Shown: positions 46,401 to 53,479 of the stretch, in pieces
Layout: each line of letters begins with the position of its first letter
Position numbering within the stretch: the first letter of the stretch is position 1
NCBI GenBank assembly: GCA_934747965.1
Contig: CAKVHI010000002.1
Location: forward strand, 62,001-126,000
DNA from: an uncultured Clostridia bacterium
GTDB taxonomy: Bacteria; Bacillota; Clostridia; Christensenellales; UBA1242
Reading direction: 5' to 3'
Length of the DNA: 64,000 bases
Notes under the pieces: generated by a model
The model's input: the letters and a program-made list of their open reading frames with translations, nothing else
Database searches by the model: none
Told to the model about the DNA's origin: nothing
Position numbers and translations under genes: made by a program

Positions 46401-48448
46401 AGATTGGTGAAACAACAAAAACAACTTTTGTTACATTCACAAAGGAAGTTGATAATGCTGCAATTAAATTTAAAGTTTATGATGATGAGTCAAATTTATT
46501 GTTTGAAATTGATTCTTCAGGAAAGATATCCAACAAAGCCGATAAAGATTTTGCAGTTACAATAACTGCTGAAAGCGGAAATATTTTGCAATCTAAATGC
46601 TTTATTTCTAAAGCGGTAGGAAACAGTATAACTTTAAATGAAAACGCACTAGAAAGTGGTGCGAAATATGCTCAAGAAAATGGCGTTATGATTTTGCATA
46701 TTCTTGCAGGAAAAGAATTTGATTTGACAGGCTTTTTGAATGGTGCAACAATAACAAGTCATGCCGGAGATTTAACTGTAACAGACAATATAAAGATTAA
46801 ATCTGAAAATATTATTGATATAACATATGGTTATATTGATGTAATGTTATCAAATAATGTTACAAGAATTTACTACAAATCTTATCCATGCATTTTGGAG
46901 AAAAATTATAACAGTGATTTTGTTTACAAACCAGACACCGTTTTGATTAACAGCCAAGTGGCTATAAACCAAAATGATGAATTTAAAACAATTTATGTGT
47001 TTGATGATAGCAATAAAGACTTAGTTATAAACTTAAATGATTATGTTAAAAATGTAACTCAAATGAATTTTGATGATAAAGTTAATTATTCAATTTCAAA
47101 GATTGTAACTTTTGGTGAAGGAAATAACAGTGAATATATGTTATACAATAGTTCAAATTTTGGAAAATTTGCTTCACTAGACAGTGTAAACTTAACAGTT
47201 AAATCTTACAACATGAATTCAGAGGGAGAAAAAATCACTAATGGCACAATGTATATCTATATAAATGCCAAAAATAATAATAATTCTTTGATTATTGCGT
47301 TCAGAGTTTTGCAACTAAAAGATAATTCTTTGTTTGCGGAAAAAGAGAACAACACTTTTGTTGTAGAGAATAATTCTTATTTTAACCTAAAAGATATTAT
47401 AAAAATAGTTGCTGAAATTTCTGACAAGTCAATACAAAACATACAAGATATTGATATGTTTGAAAATTTAAATTTTAAGTTAAGCAATAGTTTTAATAGT
47501 CAAATAAAATCTAACAAACTATATGTTTCAGAAAAAGATTTTCAAGCAAAAACAATTAATGATGTTGAAAGATTTGTTCACACTATTAAAATAAAATATA
47601 GTTATTCTAACATTTTGAGTAAAGAAATTGAAGTTAAGGTTTTAAAAGATAATTTGACTTATAATAATAACTTAGGAAATGAAAGTTATCTTTACTACAA
47701 CTCAAATCAAACGCTTTATGAAGAAAGATGGTATAATGAAAATTCTGTTACAAATTTATCACAAAATTTCACTAACATCAAAAATGCAAAAATGAATGAT
47801 AAAAACTATTCAATTACTCTTGAAAAAGTAAATTTTGTTTATAACAAAACAAAATATTCACTTAACTGCTACAAAATTTCAAATCTTGCTATAGTTGTAA
47901 ATGATAGTAATAATACTGATTTGCCTAAAGGCACGATATTGTTCTATAATTCAAACTATAACGGAACAGTTGAAAATAGTGATGAATCAACTTATGAATA
48001 TATTCGTCAAAACAAACTTGGCGTTATACTCTTAACTGTTGAAACGCAAAAAGAGATTTCTGAAAACATTTTTGCATATAAAGAAATTAACTATAAATTA
48101 AACAACTATTCAATAACAAAAAACGAAAATGATTATGAATTAACTGTTAATGGAGAAGTCGTTGAAAATGAATTAAAGTATAGTTTGATTATTTTAAACC
48201 AAAATTTTGATGTTGTAAACAACATAATTTTGACTGACAGCGAGGGACAATCTGTTGAAATGCCTATTGTTTGTGGAAAGAACACTTTAAGTGTTGGCGG
48301 AGTAACACTAAACACCAGAACGGGTAAAATTTCAGGAAGCGTTATGAATGAAATAACATCAAGTGGTTATAGATTATGTGTGAAAGCATATATTCAAACT
48401 GAAAACTTTAGTTTTGGCGAAAATTATGTTTTGTTCGAAATTGTCTAA
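37424..48448 (+). CDS. Giant (3674 aa) N-terminally membrane-tethered, Ig-like surface protein
   Basis: One uninterrupted 11-kb frame. The first 23 residues hold 13 lysines, followed by one hydrophobic helix (about 24-47) and then an entirely extracellular-type sequence, so it is probably an uncleaved N-terminal anchor. The body is Asn/Lys/Glu/Ser/Thr-rich, with alternating beta-strand patterns. A BIG2-like Ig stretch is recognisable around residues 245-280 (IATVDPLTGEIKVESAGKF), and similar strand-turn-strand units continue to the end. No LPxTG motif, no C-terminal membrane helix, no S-layer homology and no catalytic motif were seen. Scattered single cysteines recur. Ribosome site AGAGG lies 9 bases before the ATG. 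Likely a stalk-like adhesin or cell-surface scaffold. No frameshifts, and base use resembles its neighbours. Confidence 0.9.
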   Translation: MKKTVKKSFKKKKKKSFIKKLFKTIGICTASVIGFVGASIGIYALFGGLNPKVVPLEGMQFEQQAYVLTGYADTQTGKVLVGYKDKTTGEVFESVKVLPTNEDATKLDITLSGGKDLVTYHENNKVGSPLVFEIQQETGYDEIRNTNSHYNKTGGEFNLTATQYEDDRTTSTKVFIESAVQSFSLKAQNAGGNFDKNKIYPGDKFSLSIDNFFPSNAFDKPANCNNADDAFYKTYGANYFKKQALFVSSQESIATVDPLTGEIKVESAGKFVITCYLPTTYKSNAEMPKIGDDDFITKISDTTKYVAVSKEFESKSIEVAGIRATTSTIENLNVFETFTYSALGNNQGAHYINLDLSLLPPSSYFQSSQLNYRLSDVQIFEGYKENDKFYVLGGQKEAINNSNIIMSKHFTIKKFLNTKSWNIRVESHSAQDTYLIARITDKVDNDNYKLELPEESAEINVETDKEKGIYYAFIKVKTNKVTETDTLEFVNARILAQFNSTDTDKFLYLSKNKILDLTSSEIFTNPKQIQTYKIVKYFVSKGSNFIDCKDTFDGLNPEIQLYSKKETQNEDGSLTTEFVKDDNGGLVKLTDDLTSLDEIEIYAAIFEYQYKLNEETGDYIEYTDEMILENNEIVVNGLICTYVVDEDNKYASRVEKSNSMVITVSNFIEFSNFKFNGNEISNDIKINKGENLEISFETTNSQGLFNSRDLFVVKCLSSTENLILEPNKNFSVGQDNQTIILTGLNSGEGKISIEFNGEKIVLGKIDNKEVTEFTLKVEKNDVKSIAVESSDVESNNNISFSTVVDSNEIKFKINNLEKTPATNFTFKVSVTGGTENTSLKFRLLDDGLILNETKQQLTSVSDNNKVEIWADATTILGGEKGIYTKTFNIFPHKLCKNLRFYVYTIVDGEEIKSNTITISVNGPTKDDIVENQNSNNNITINSVGYQQVIGGLNFELKDYIKFNTYDDLKSWLLDNCLEIQKDENDFSLYKIDGTSFADITKSKICKITLKPSFWTESEYKTFNFYILPQEFLRTTTLEMNAGDSKTIEDLKSQVSLVTRKYDETNKPTGAYKGNITESTSALSNSCKFYVYDSVNSTKGEEITNKYVAPNTLLSGNAKILCEVTAQDNAEKTITGIINVQISSNCEVEQQKGVSSNFANNGETITLSELFTIKDKQTNSEISDAIKKVTLTKNSIVILNQFGIKFLKEDLNEVEFSKISDATGVNLDNLLKSVKKIKIPEELNVYEINNLSADIEAEINGASQTKQNHEFSLLFKLTELNLNVGDTVYLIGNEYELNEISKTTIINNYVVSATESSQQGTIQDVKNSIEITLEGITPENKNGKIIFKLNEVTKTFNCVVLENLLEKADTTIVVSKAYKVSDLIKLNEAYTENETIKTAFENATFVKVSGEDYSLQENNKVLVIKTSSEDFNITFKMLGREITISNFSCKSIEVLSALPTSIYSNIEYTILNEETKNLINNNNLIFEIKALENGVVCNDIEYIFNNGLPVKFVAKNYAGSQKTISFSYTINSKGYEGITINKNDITLNSLIVNAKFEGETYNGKQVLLNGFEYVLQNYFDVLFNTQKYFEITDKPTLSFYLDGTEVSNKLTNYTPSYTQDKEISLEIKLDDNVVATLGFYVRVYNLQEAQSEKTYFAGQTLTKEEIIKLVNIVDFGGNIVNNDELKSKLEITNSSGIIESITLGEGGNSIRVNFGQKQINLTIIAKKVYFTDKADFIAYPATRITNYVKCYIINDAGSNNYLTLNYSFENLTNVQENDNIQKLYSGLTLIAQLNVLTGELTIESEISADEQIKILAYIQGTSKQASNTSKTLIFTIHTIIKEQPESAKDLYVGDQRYDLSQLSYFVVESENKQPDFEVDSINDNGLKLNYIPSVNTITNEYLISKDNKVVAKLVYSENGNRCYLQTTSELDSVTLTLKGYLKLNSNDYTLESLRTNFVTLVINMIKIDVNFEKLETILVDSKTYYVLDKSSGYKLDPVISGGKDSLKITGLTFASNKDEHFIGKVNEEIKLSFIKKLQNLSLDEKDSYMKTLLLPNQNSSINITYSDGYFKITNNTQMLVDYVFVTLNYSVDAYNSSVYICLKPEFNISYEYDSVNESFSSVFSPSAHKLSKTGTLLSFNKTLSEDKTILLDDGTVLDFKIDFSKMSTVCPSKDQFESLFASGTANHEIKLLYNTSSGYNISITTKKETSSDAFYVIRFTLGENKYYYILKIFDINVEVKDKENNEITKENPIIAVDNNEIDLKEYIYVNGNCLSQSENVDSQLQEFNQNTIFTATSNDIYSLTQDGKFTPKIDAFDTQEIQFSLYNVPGYIYIKGQEITISFKRNGENQENDYTFENGGIYYIYCTSTVDGAKKNVIIDVKNDLDMSKTLDALINFKVTKYNFSGTEITDSSQFAFTTTENVTTYSFMGSALFTVTTESYGYKLEISDSLSGDLQFEISPAYSTQEIKKACNVNSNVVFDVNYTNPVIFESKSYQNVLAGSNFDLKTMITASDLSKLTFSIVEGLNMYVSLNESILVVSDNLKTDAYLKILVKLNSIERYINIKLIPNTKILTNQNIFVCLQNSVINLTDYIKIYKFVGFDSLNLPLYEMTTTFELKKDESYENIANPYNFKIESDLVVRISEINYTFKVVSINDVIATKTFSCLLGEKIDLKNEILNQINASSLTNKDVAISFESTSLVDSNGVFVGNSVTTNPISILVLINDEIELTISITVNNLEISVNYDNSVVKTNKDTLETTKYQNIHALKQSETKKYVNINNNAYFEKLQFSILSITSTNSAIYDQSKFVIQNSQLGGKNSLLVSYNNNPLFVIGQTNIICYENLKCEVLINMALSLEGNTIVSNNFNVRLLPVLINTSNNLEITKVDLIDNMFNLNKLIAINTNAKENNLYLNDNIEFYINSKTEGNLVEKGLLTVGNVGEYTIIAVFEDKEYSLSFVYKNEGDGSGTLFTENFENGLSCLNGGSVAFVSNGASKIGETTKTTFVTFTKEVDNAAIKFKVYDDESNLLFEIDSSGKISNKADKDFAVTITAESGNILQSKCFISKAVGNSITLNENALESGAKYAQENGVMILHILAGKEFDLTGFLNGATITSHAGDLTVTDNIKIKSENIIDITYGYIDVMLSNNVTRIYYKSYPCILEKNYNSDFVYKPDTVLINSQVAINQNDEFKTIYVFDDSNKDLVINLNDYVKNVTQMNFDDKVNYSISKIVTFGEGNNSEYMLYNSSNFGKFASLDSVNLTVKSYNMNSEGEKITNGTMYIYINAKNNNNSLIIAFRVLQLKDNSLFAEKENNTFVVENNSYFNLKDIIKIVAEISDKSIQNIQDIDMFENLNFKLSNSFNSQIKSNKLYVSEKDFQAKTINDVERFVHTIKIKYSYSNILSKEIEVKVLKDNLTYNNNLGNESYLYYNSNQTLYEERWYNENSVTNLSQNFTNIKNAKMNDKNYSITLEKVNFVYNKTKYSLNCYKISNLAIVVNDSNNTDLPKGTILFYNSNYNGTVENSDESTYEYIRQNKLGVILLTVETQKEISENIFAYKEINYKLNNYSITKNENDYELTVNGEVVENELKYSLIILNQNFDVVNNIILTDSEGQSVEMPIVCGKNTLSVGGVTLNTRTGKISGSVMNEITSSGYRLCVKAYIQTENFSFGENYVLFEIV

Positions 48449-48478
48449 TGGCGATTTAAGAATAAATACAAAAAAAAT

Positions 48479-48510
48479 GGCAAATATTTAATTATGTTTG
48501 CCTTTTTTTT
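48479..48510 (+). terminator. Terminator of the giant gene, overlapping the cls start
   Basis: GGCAAA, 12-base loop, TTTGCC, then T8. The candidate cls start ATG 48494 lies at the end of the loop, and the T8 tract encodes Phe-Phe-Leu. Confidence 0.75.
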
Positions 48511-50035
48511 GTGCACATATTTGGTTGAGTTTTTAGTTATTTTGTTTATGATTTTTGTCGAAAACAAACGCCCATACAGAGTTTTAATGTGGACCATTGC
48601 GTTTTTGGTGCTTCCATTTTTAAGTTTGATTTTGTTTTTATTGTTTGGATGTGGTGTTTTGAACAGAAGAAAAAAATTATACAGAATAAGCAAAATCAAC
48701 AAAATTAATGAATTGAATTTAAAATCTAACTTTAATTATATTCAAAATAAATATAAAAACCAAACAAAATTAAAAAAACTGCTTACTTTTAATGTGAATT
48801 TGCACCAAACGACTTCACTTTTTAATGAAAAAATTGAGATATATAGAGATGGAAAACTTGCCTTTAAAAACATTTTTGAAGAAATTAAAAATGCTCGACA
48901 TTCAATTTTTATGTCAACTTATATTTTTGCAGATGATGTTATCGGAAAAGAACTGCTAGACTTGTTGGTTAAAAAAACGAAAGAAAATGTTAAGGTTGTT
49001 TTGATTTACGATAGCGTTGGAAGCAAAAAAACCAAAGATAAATTTTTTGATATTTTAAGAAACAACGGGGGAGTGGTAAAAAGATTTTTTCCGCCAAAAC
49101 TTAACATAAATTTATATGTTAATTATCGAAATCATAGAAAAATTATTGTGATTGATGAAAAAATAAGTTTTGTCGGAGGTCTAAATGTTAGGGATGACCA
49201 TTTAGGTAATAACAAAAAACTTTATCCATGGCTAGACACTCATTTGAAAATTGTAGGTAACACATCTGGTGAGTTACTAAAAGTTTTTTTGTCCGATTTT
49301 AAACTTACACTCACAAAAAAAGAAGAAAAAAAGTTAAACTTTATTTTTGATGAAAATTACTTTAACTGTATGGGAAAAACAATAAAAAATTGTAAAAAAA
49401 CGCTTTCAAATGTTAAAAATTTAAAAAATTGTGGAAAACAAATTAATAATTTTAAGTATGCGAATTTTGCCATAACAAAAAAACAAGATAGAAATCTTGT
49501 TCAAGTTATAAATTCTTCTAGTTTGTTTATGTCAAACAAAATTGAAGAAAGTTTTATTTTTTTAATAAATTCGGCACAAAAAGAAATTGTTATTGAATCA
49601 CCTTATTTGGTTTTGGATGATAAATTCTTTTGTGCAATAAAATGTGCTGTTATTAGAGGAGTAAAAGTTAAGGTTATTATTTCAAAAAAACCAGATAAGT
49701 TGTTTGTTTATAATGCTTCGCTTTTTTATGCACAAAAATTGCAAGAAATTGGTGTGCAAATTTTTTTGTTTGATGGCTTTGTGCATTCAAAAACAATGTT
49801 TATTGATAAAGAGATTTTAGTTTGTGGAAGCTCTAATTTTGATATGCGTTCGTTTACACTTAATTTTGAAACTTCTGTTATTGTTTACGACAAAATTCTT
49901 TCATCAAAATTTAATAAATTTTTGTCAGAAACTTTGCATAAAAGTGAAGAACTTGATTTTGATTTCTATAAAAAATTGCCAGTTTCTAAAAAACTAGCAA
50001 TTAAATTTTCTAAATTATTTTCTCCCATACTTTAA
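48494..50035 (+). CDS. cls: Cardiolipin synthase (phospholipase D family)
   Basis: 513 residues. Two N-terminal membrane helices (about 5-22 and 30-53) flank a short basic turn. Two HKD catalytic motifs follow: NHRKIIVIDEKISFVGGLN (about 213-231) and VHSKTMFIDKEILVCGSSN (about 431-449). The region between has the STYIFADD and IESPYLVLDD segments of bacterial Cls. It joins two phosphatidylglycerol molecules into cardiolipin plus glycerol in the membrane. The start is uncertain. ATG 48494 has no ribosome site and sits in the previous gene's terminator, while downstream ATG 48548 would remove the first membrane helix. It ends one base before spoVG, which is convergent. Confidence 0.9.
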   Translation: MFAFFLCTYLVEFLVILFMIFVENKRPYRVLMWTIAFLVLPFLSLILFLLFGCGVLNRRKKLYRISKINKINELNLKSNFNYIQNKYKNQTKLKKLLTFNVNLHQTTSLFNEKIEIYRDGKLAFKNIFEEIKNARHSIFMSTYIFADDVIGKELLDLLVKKTKENVKVVLIYDSVGSKKTKDKFFDILRNNGGVVKRFFPPKLNINLYVNYRNHRKIIVIDEKISFVGGLNVRDDHLGNNKKLYPWLDTHLKIVGNTSGELLKVFLSDFKLTLTKKEEKKLNFIFDENYFNCMGKTIKNCKKTLSNVKNLKNCGKQINNFKYANFAITKKQDRNLVQVINSSSLFMSNKIEESFIFLINSAQKEIVIESPYLVLDDKFFCAIKCAVIRGVKVKVIISKKPDKLFVYNASLFYAQKLQEIGVQIFLFDGFVHSKTMFIDKEILVCGSSNFDMRSFTLNFETSVIVYDKILSSKFNKFLSETLHKSEELDFDFYKKLPVSKKLAIKFSKLFSPIL

Positions 50036-50317
50036 TTATTCAGCGTCATTTGATTCTTTAACCGCTTTTTCATAAGCTTCAATAACTTTTTTGTCTAAAG
50101 TTGTGCGAGTTTCAGTGTCTATTGGATGAGCAATATCTTTAAATTCTCCGTCTGGAGTTTTCTTTGAAGGCATTGCAACAAATAATCCTTTTTCACTTTC
50201 AATTACTCTAATTTCATGAACAACAAAGCAATTATCAATCGTAACAGAAGCAACTGCTTTAAGTTTTAAATCATCCTTTTTAACTAATCTAATTCTGATG
50301 TCTGTAATGTTTAACAT
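50036..50317 (-). CDS. spoVG: SpoVG regulatory protein
   Basis: 93 residues, full length. The family blocks are plain: LNITDIRIRLVKKDDLKLKAVASVTIDNCFVVHEIRVIE (2-40) and GLFVAMPSKKTPDGEFKDIAHPID (about 44-67). SpoVG is a site-specific DNA/RNA-binding protein that affects division, capsule and sporulation genes in Gram-positives and is also present in non-sporulating species. AAGGAG precedes the ATG. Its 3' end abuts cls tail to tail with no terminator hairpin between them. Divergent from murC. Confidence 0.97.
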   Translation of the reverse strand: MLNITDIRIRLVKKDDLKLKAVASVTIDNCFVVHEIRVIESEKGLFVAMPSKKTPDGEFKDIAHPIDTETRTTLDKKVIEAYEKAVKESNDAE

Positions 50318-50433
50318 AATTTTTCTCCTTATTTTTATATTAATAGTTTACACATAAATTTTATTTTTTCCAAATAATTTTAATAAGTTTTTTTAAATTT
50401 AACCAATTTTTGTTAAAAATCATATATAAATTT

Positions 50434-51789
50434 ATGCAAAATTTGTCGAATTTTTTGAATTTAAAAAAAATTTATTTTATAGGAATTGGTGGAATAAGTT
50501 TAAGTGCCCTTGCTTTTATTCTTAAAAAAGAGGGTGTTGATGTTTGTGGAAGTGATGAAACACAAAGTGATATAACAAATAAATTGCAAAAAAATGGTAT
50601 AAAAGTTTTTTCTTGTCATAGCAAAAATAATATAAAAAGTTTTAAACCTAATTTGGTTGTTTATTCAGGAGCAATTCATCAAAACAATCCTGAACTTGTG
50701 TATGCAAAAAATAATAATATTAATTGTTTGGAAAGACCTGATTTTATAAAACTTATTCTACAATATTATAAAAATGTAATATCAGTTTCTGGCACGCATG
50801 GCAAAACCACAACAACAAGTATGATAGCTGAAGTTTTTTTAAAGGCAGGGCTTTCTCCGACTGTTCATATTGGCGGTGAAAGTGCAAATCTAAATTCAAA
50901 TTATATTGATGGAAATAATAACTTTTTTGTTAATGAAGCCTGTGAATATAGAAAATCTTTTTTAAAATTTAATAGCACAGTTGGTGTTATTCTGAATGTA
51001 GAAGAAGACCACCCAGATTGCTATAAAAATTTAACTGACATAGAAAACACATTTGCTGATTTTTCAAAAATTTGCAAAAATGTTGTGATTAACGAAAAAT
51101 ATAAGCATATTTTAGATGAAAAAGACCATAAAAACATTGTAACTTTTGGCTTAAAAAATGCTGACTTTTGTGCAAAATCTATATGCAAAAAACCAAATGG
51201 GGGATTTTCTTTCACGGTTTATAAAAACAATAAATTTTATGAACGATTTTGCTTAAATATTTTTGGAAAACATAATATTTTGAATGCGCTAGCAACTATT
51301 TGTGTGTGCGATATTTTTAATATAGACAAAAATATAATTAAAAAGGCAATAGAAGAATTTAAGGGTGTAAAACGCCGCTTTGAAAAGGTTGAAACTCAGG
51401 CTTTTGCGGGTGATGTTTATTTTGATTATGCACATCATCCAACCGAAATAAAAAAACTTATAACCGAAGTTAAAACTTTGAACAAACCTATAATTTGCGT
51501 TTTTCAACCTCATACATATTCAAGAACTAAACAATATTTTAATGATTTTCTTTCTTCTTTTGAAAAATGCTATCAAATTATTTTTTACAAAACTTATAAA
51601 GCAAGAGAAAAATATATAAAAGGTGCAGATGCAAAAGATTTATATGATGCCTTAAAAGATAAACAAAATGTATATTATTATAAAAACTTTAAGCAAATAA
51701 TAACACATTTAAAAAAATATTCAAATTCTTCTTGTGTTGTGCTTTTTGTTGGCGCAGGGGATATCTACAATATCAAATCTAAATTATAA
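50434..51789 (+). CDS. murC: UDP-N-acetylmuramate--L-alanine ligase
   Basis: 451 residues from ATG 50434; an in-frame TTG at 50410 is less likely. Rossmann start KIYFIGIGGISLSALAFIL (about 12-30), SGAIHQNNPEL (about 86-96), ATP loop SGTHGKTTTTSMIAE (about 121-135), EACEYRKSFL (about 170-179), HNILNALA (about 280), GVKRRFE (about 311) and DYAHHPTEI (about 332). It adds L-Ala to UDP-MurNAc, the first peptide step of peptidoglycan synthesis. No ribosome site is seen before the ATG. A TATATA/TATAAA box 3-10 bases upstream raises the possibility of a leaderless start. Confidence 0.95.
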   Translation: MQNLSNFLNLKKIYFIGIGGISLSALAFILKKEGVDVCGSDETQSDITNKLQKNGIKVFSCHSKNNIKSFKPNLVVYSGAIHQNNPELVYAKNNNINCLERPDFIKLILQYYKNVISVSGTHGKTTTTSMIAEVFLKAGLSPTVHIGGESANLNSNYIDGNNNFFVNEACEYRKSFLKFNSTVGVILNVEEDHPDCYKNLTDIENTFADFSKICKNVVINEKYKHILDEKDHKNIVTFGLKNADFCAKSICKKPNGGFSFTVYKNNKFYERFCLNIFGKHNILNALATICVCDIFNIDKNIIKKAIEEFKGVKRRFEKVETQAFAGDVYFDYAHHPTEIKKLITEVKTLNKPIICVFQPHTYSRTKQYFNDFLSSFEKCYQIIFYKTYKAREKYIKGADAKDLYDALKDKQNVYYYKNFKQIITHLKKYSNSSCVVLFVGAGDIYNIKSKL

Positions 51790-51978
51790 ACACAAAGTGT
51801 TGCAAACATTTTGTGTAAAAATGCCTTTATGTTACGATAAATAAAGAATTAATAAAAATAAAAAAATAAAAAACTTAAAAAAATGTAAAAACGCTTGAGT
51901 GGTGCCATAAACACTTTCAATAAAGAAAATTAAAAATAGAAAATAATAAAATAATTTTATAAAATTATATAAAATCGC

Positions 51979-52008
51979 TTGACAAGAAAACCCTAAAAAT
52001 GGCAAAAT
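51979..52008 (+). promoter_or_regulatory. Promoter-like pair TTGACA-18-CAAAAT in leader copy 1
   Basis: The -35 is perfect; the -10 (CAAAAT, 52003-52008) is poor. The same pair occurs at 57463-57492 and, with 17 bases, at 55776-55804, always before a TasA-like gene. If it is the real promoter, the AAACCCTA arm would not be transcribed. The alternative is a start further upstream. Confidence 0.5.
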
Positions 52009-52116
52009 TTTTAATGGATAATAGGGTTTGTGTTATCACAAACTAATACAGAAACGCACATGGTTAACCTCGCACATGGTTAACCGAGCACTTAAGTCGA
52101 AGAATACACTTTAAAA

Positions 52117-52147
52117 AAACTGGTTAACCAAATAAAACCAGTTTTTT
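52117..52147 (+). terminator. Leader terminator (attenuator) before the TasA/LamG gene
   Basis: ACTGGTT, 10-base loop, AACCAGT, T6. It lies only 19 bases before ATG 52167, so it can only control the downstream gene. Confidence 0.85.
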
Positions 52148-52166
52148 GATTTGTATAGGGGTGTAT

Positions 52167-53363
52167 ATGAAAACAAAAAGATTAAAAGGAAATATATTAA
52201 ATAAAATACTAATAACGCTAATATTGTTAGTATTAGTTTCGACCTTAATATTAACCCTAGCATATTTTCAAGATAAAAAAGAATATAGTGGGACACTAGA
52301 TTTTGGTAATATAAAACTTAAAGTTTCAGGAGATAGTGTGCAAACAGGGAGTTCGAAACTTAATTTTTCAGTTGACCGAACAGGGGTATCTTATCAAACA
52401 GGCGGGAAAATTATGCCGGGAGATATTGTTAATATTAAACTTTCTGTTGCGCTTGAAAGCACAAGTGAACCCGCATATTATATTGTGAATATTAGTGATG
52501 AAAAAAATGTGTTTGAAAATGCCTTTTATTACAGTCAAAACGGAACAGATGTTTATGTTAATAACGGCGAAAAGATTGTAAAACAAAACACAACAACAGA
52601 AGAAACAAGCAAAAAGGTTGGGAAACTAACAGCGGGTGATAGTAATGCACACAATATAGCAATATCAGCAAAAATAGATGAAAATTTTGATGAGCAAGCC
52701 ATTCAAACAACCGTGCAATGCAAAATATTTGCAATACAACAAGCAAATTTAAATGAAACAGAGGCCTTAACCGAATTATTATTAAACTCTTCAACAGAAG
52801 CAAACAAAAAAGTTTATACAAAGGTTGAGTATTTAGAGAGCACTGGGCCACAATTTATTAATAGCAAATATAAGCCTACAAGTGAAATTTTAAAATATGA
52901 ACTTGACTATGAAATTACGACAGACTTTTATTCATTTATTGGAAATGCTAGTGATGATGATTTAAGTTTTGGAATTCATTTGTATAATGGGAGATTTTAT
53001 GTGGGGACTGGAAGAGCGTTGCTAGGATATAATTTTACACAAAATACTTTATACAAATTGAGCGTGGAAGCAAATAATGGGAATTTAACACTAATTCAAA
53101 ATGGTGTAACAACTTCTAAGACTTATACTGGAAGTTTATACAAAAATTCTGAAATAGGAATTTTTAGGGCTAAAACGGATACGGGTTGGTCCCAGCCCTC
53201 AACGCAATCAAAAATTTATTTTTGTAAAATTTATGACAATAATATCCTTGTTCGTGATTTTATTCCTTGTGTTAGAAACTCCGACAATAAACCCGGTCTT
53301 TATGACGCAGTTAGTGGAATGTTTTTCACAAACAGTGGACAGTCCGAATTTTTGTGGGGATAA
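52167..53363 (+). CDS. TasA/camelysin-like exported protein with C-terminal LamG-like domain
   Basis: 398 residues from ATG 52167 (AGGGGTG upstream; the in-frame TTG 52146 lies in the terminator tail). A hydrophobic helix (about 13-35) ends in LAYFQDKKEYSGTLDFGNIKL, the SipW-dependent signal style of TasA/camelysin proteins. The shared module (to about 200) includes MPGDIVNIKLSVALES, EPAYYIVNISDEKNVFENAFYY and CKIFAIQQANL. The remainder (about 215-398) is a LamG/concanavalin-like domain: KVEYLESTGPQFINSKY, FIGNASDDD, IYFCKIYDNNILVRDFIPC, GLYDAVSGMFF. Probably a cell-surface or fibre protein displaying a binding domain. Its leader is a duplicated, structured attenuator. No SipW peptidase is in the window. 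Confidence 0.85.
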   Translation: MKTKRLKGNILNKILITLILLVLVSTLILTLAYFQDKKEYSGTLDFGNIKLKVSGDSVQTGSSKLNFSVDRTGVSYQTGGKIMPGDIVNIKLSVALESTSEPAYYIVNISDEKNVFENAFYYSQNGTDVYVNNGEKIVKQNTTTEETSKKVGKLTAGDSNAHNIAISAKIDENFDEQAIQTTVQCKIFAIQQANLNETEALTELLLNSSTEANKKVYTKVEYLESTGPQFINSKYKPTSEILKYELDYEITTDFYSFIGNASDDDLSFGIHLYNGRFYVGTGRALLGYNFTQNTLYKLSVEANNGNLTLIQNGVTTSKTYTGSLYKNSEIGIFRAKTDTGWSQPSTQSKIYFCKIYDNNILVRDFIPCVRNSDNKPGLYDAVSGMFFTNSGQSEFLWG

Positions 53364-53420
53364 TTTGGAGTGATTGTTTGCAAAAATCAAACAGCCTTTT
53401 GAAATTTTATGAAAAAACAG

Positions 53421-53449
53421 TTGACAAGGTTTTGTTTTTATAATATAAT
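53421..53449 (+). promoter_or_regulatory. Perfect consensus promoter of rpmE
   Basis: TTGACA (53421-53426), 17 bases, TATAAT (53444-53449); AGAGGTG ribosome site before ATG 53480. Confidence 0.9.
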
Positions 53450-53479
53450 AAAGCGTATTTACAAAAAAAGAGGTGCAAA

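Larger units (their letters stand above)
51883..52147 (+). promoter_or_regulatory. Structured, duplicated leader (copy 1) with terminator: candidate riboswitch/attenuator
   Basis: Aligns along most of its length with 57376-57615. Conserved parts, in order: ATGTAAAAACGCTT box (51883), second box ending in TTGACA (51979-51984), inverted repeat AAACCCTA/TAGGGTTT (51988-51995/52022-52029), hairpin GTTTGTG-TTAT-CACAAAC (52026-52043), GCACATGGTTAACC tandemly duplicated here (52055-52070 and 52071-52086), GAGCACTTAAGT (52086-52097), then a terminator. GGTTAACC occurs three times and can pair with the terminator's own copy, so it could act as an antiterminator. The ligand or signal is unknown. No known riboswitch class was recognised. 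Confidence 0.75.

Noticed and set aside
51988..52029. Inverted repeats flanking the -10 as an invertible promoter
   Set aside because: Arms of 8 bases with 26 between are far too small, and no recombinase gene is near.
51883..52147. Leader as a c-di-GMP-I (GEMM) riboswitch
   Set aside because: AAACGCACA at 52052 recalls the GEMM ACGCACAGGG motif, but the required GGGACGCAAAGCC partner is missing and copy 2 reads ATGCACA.
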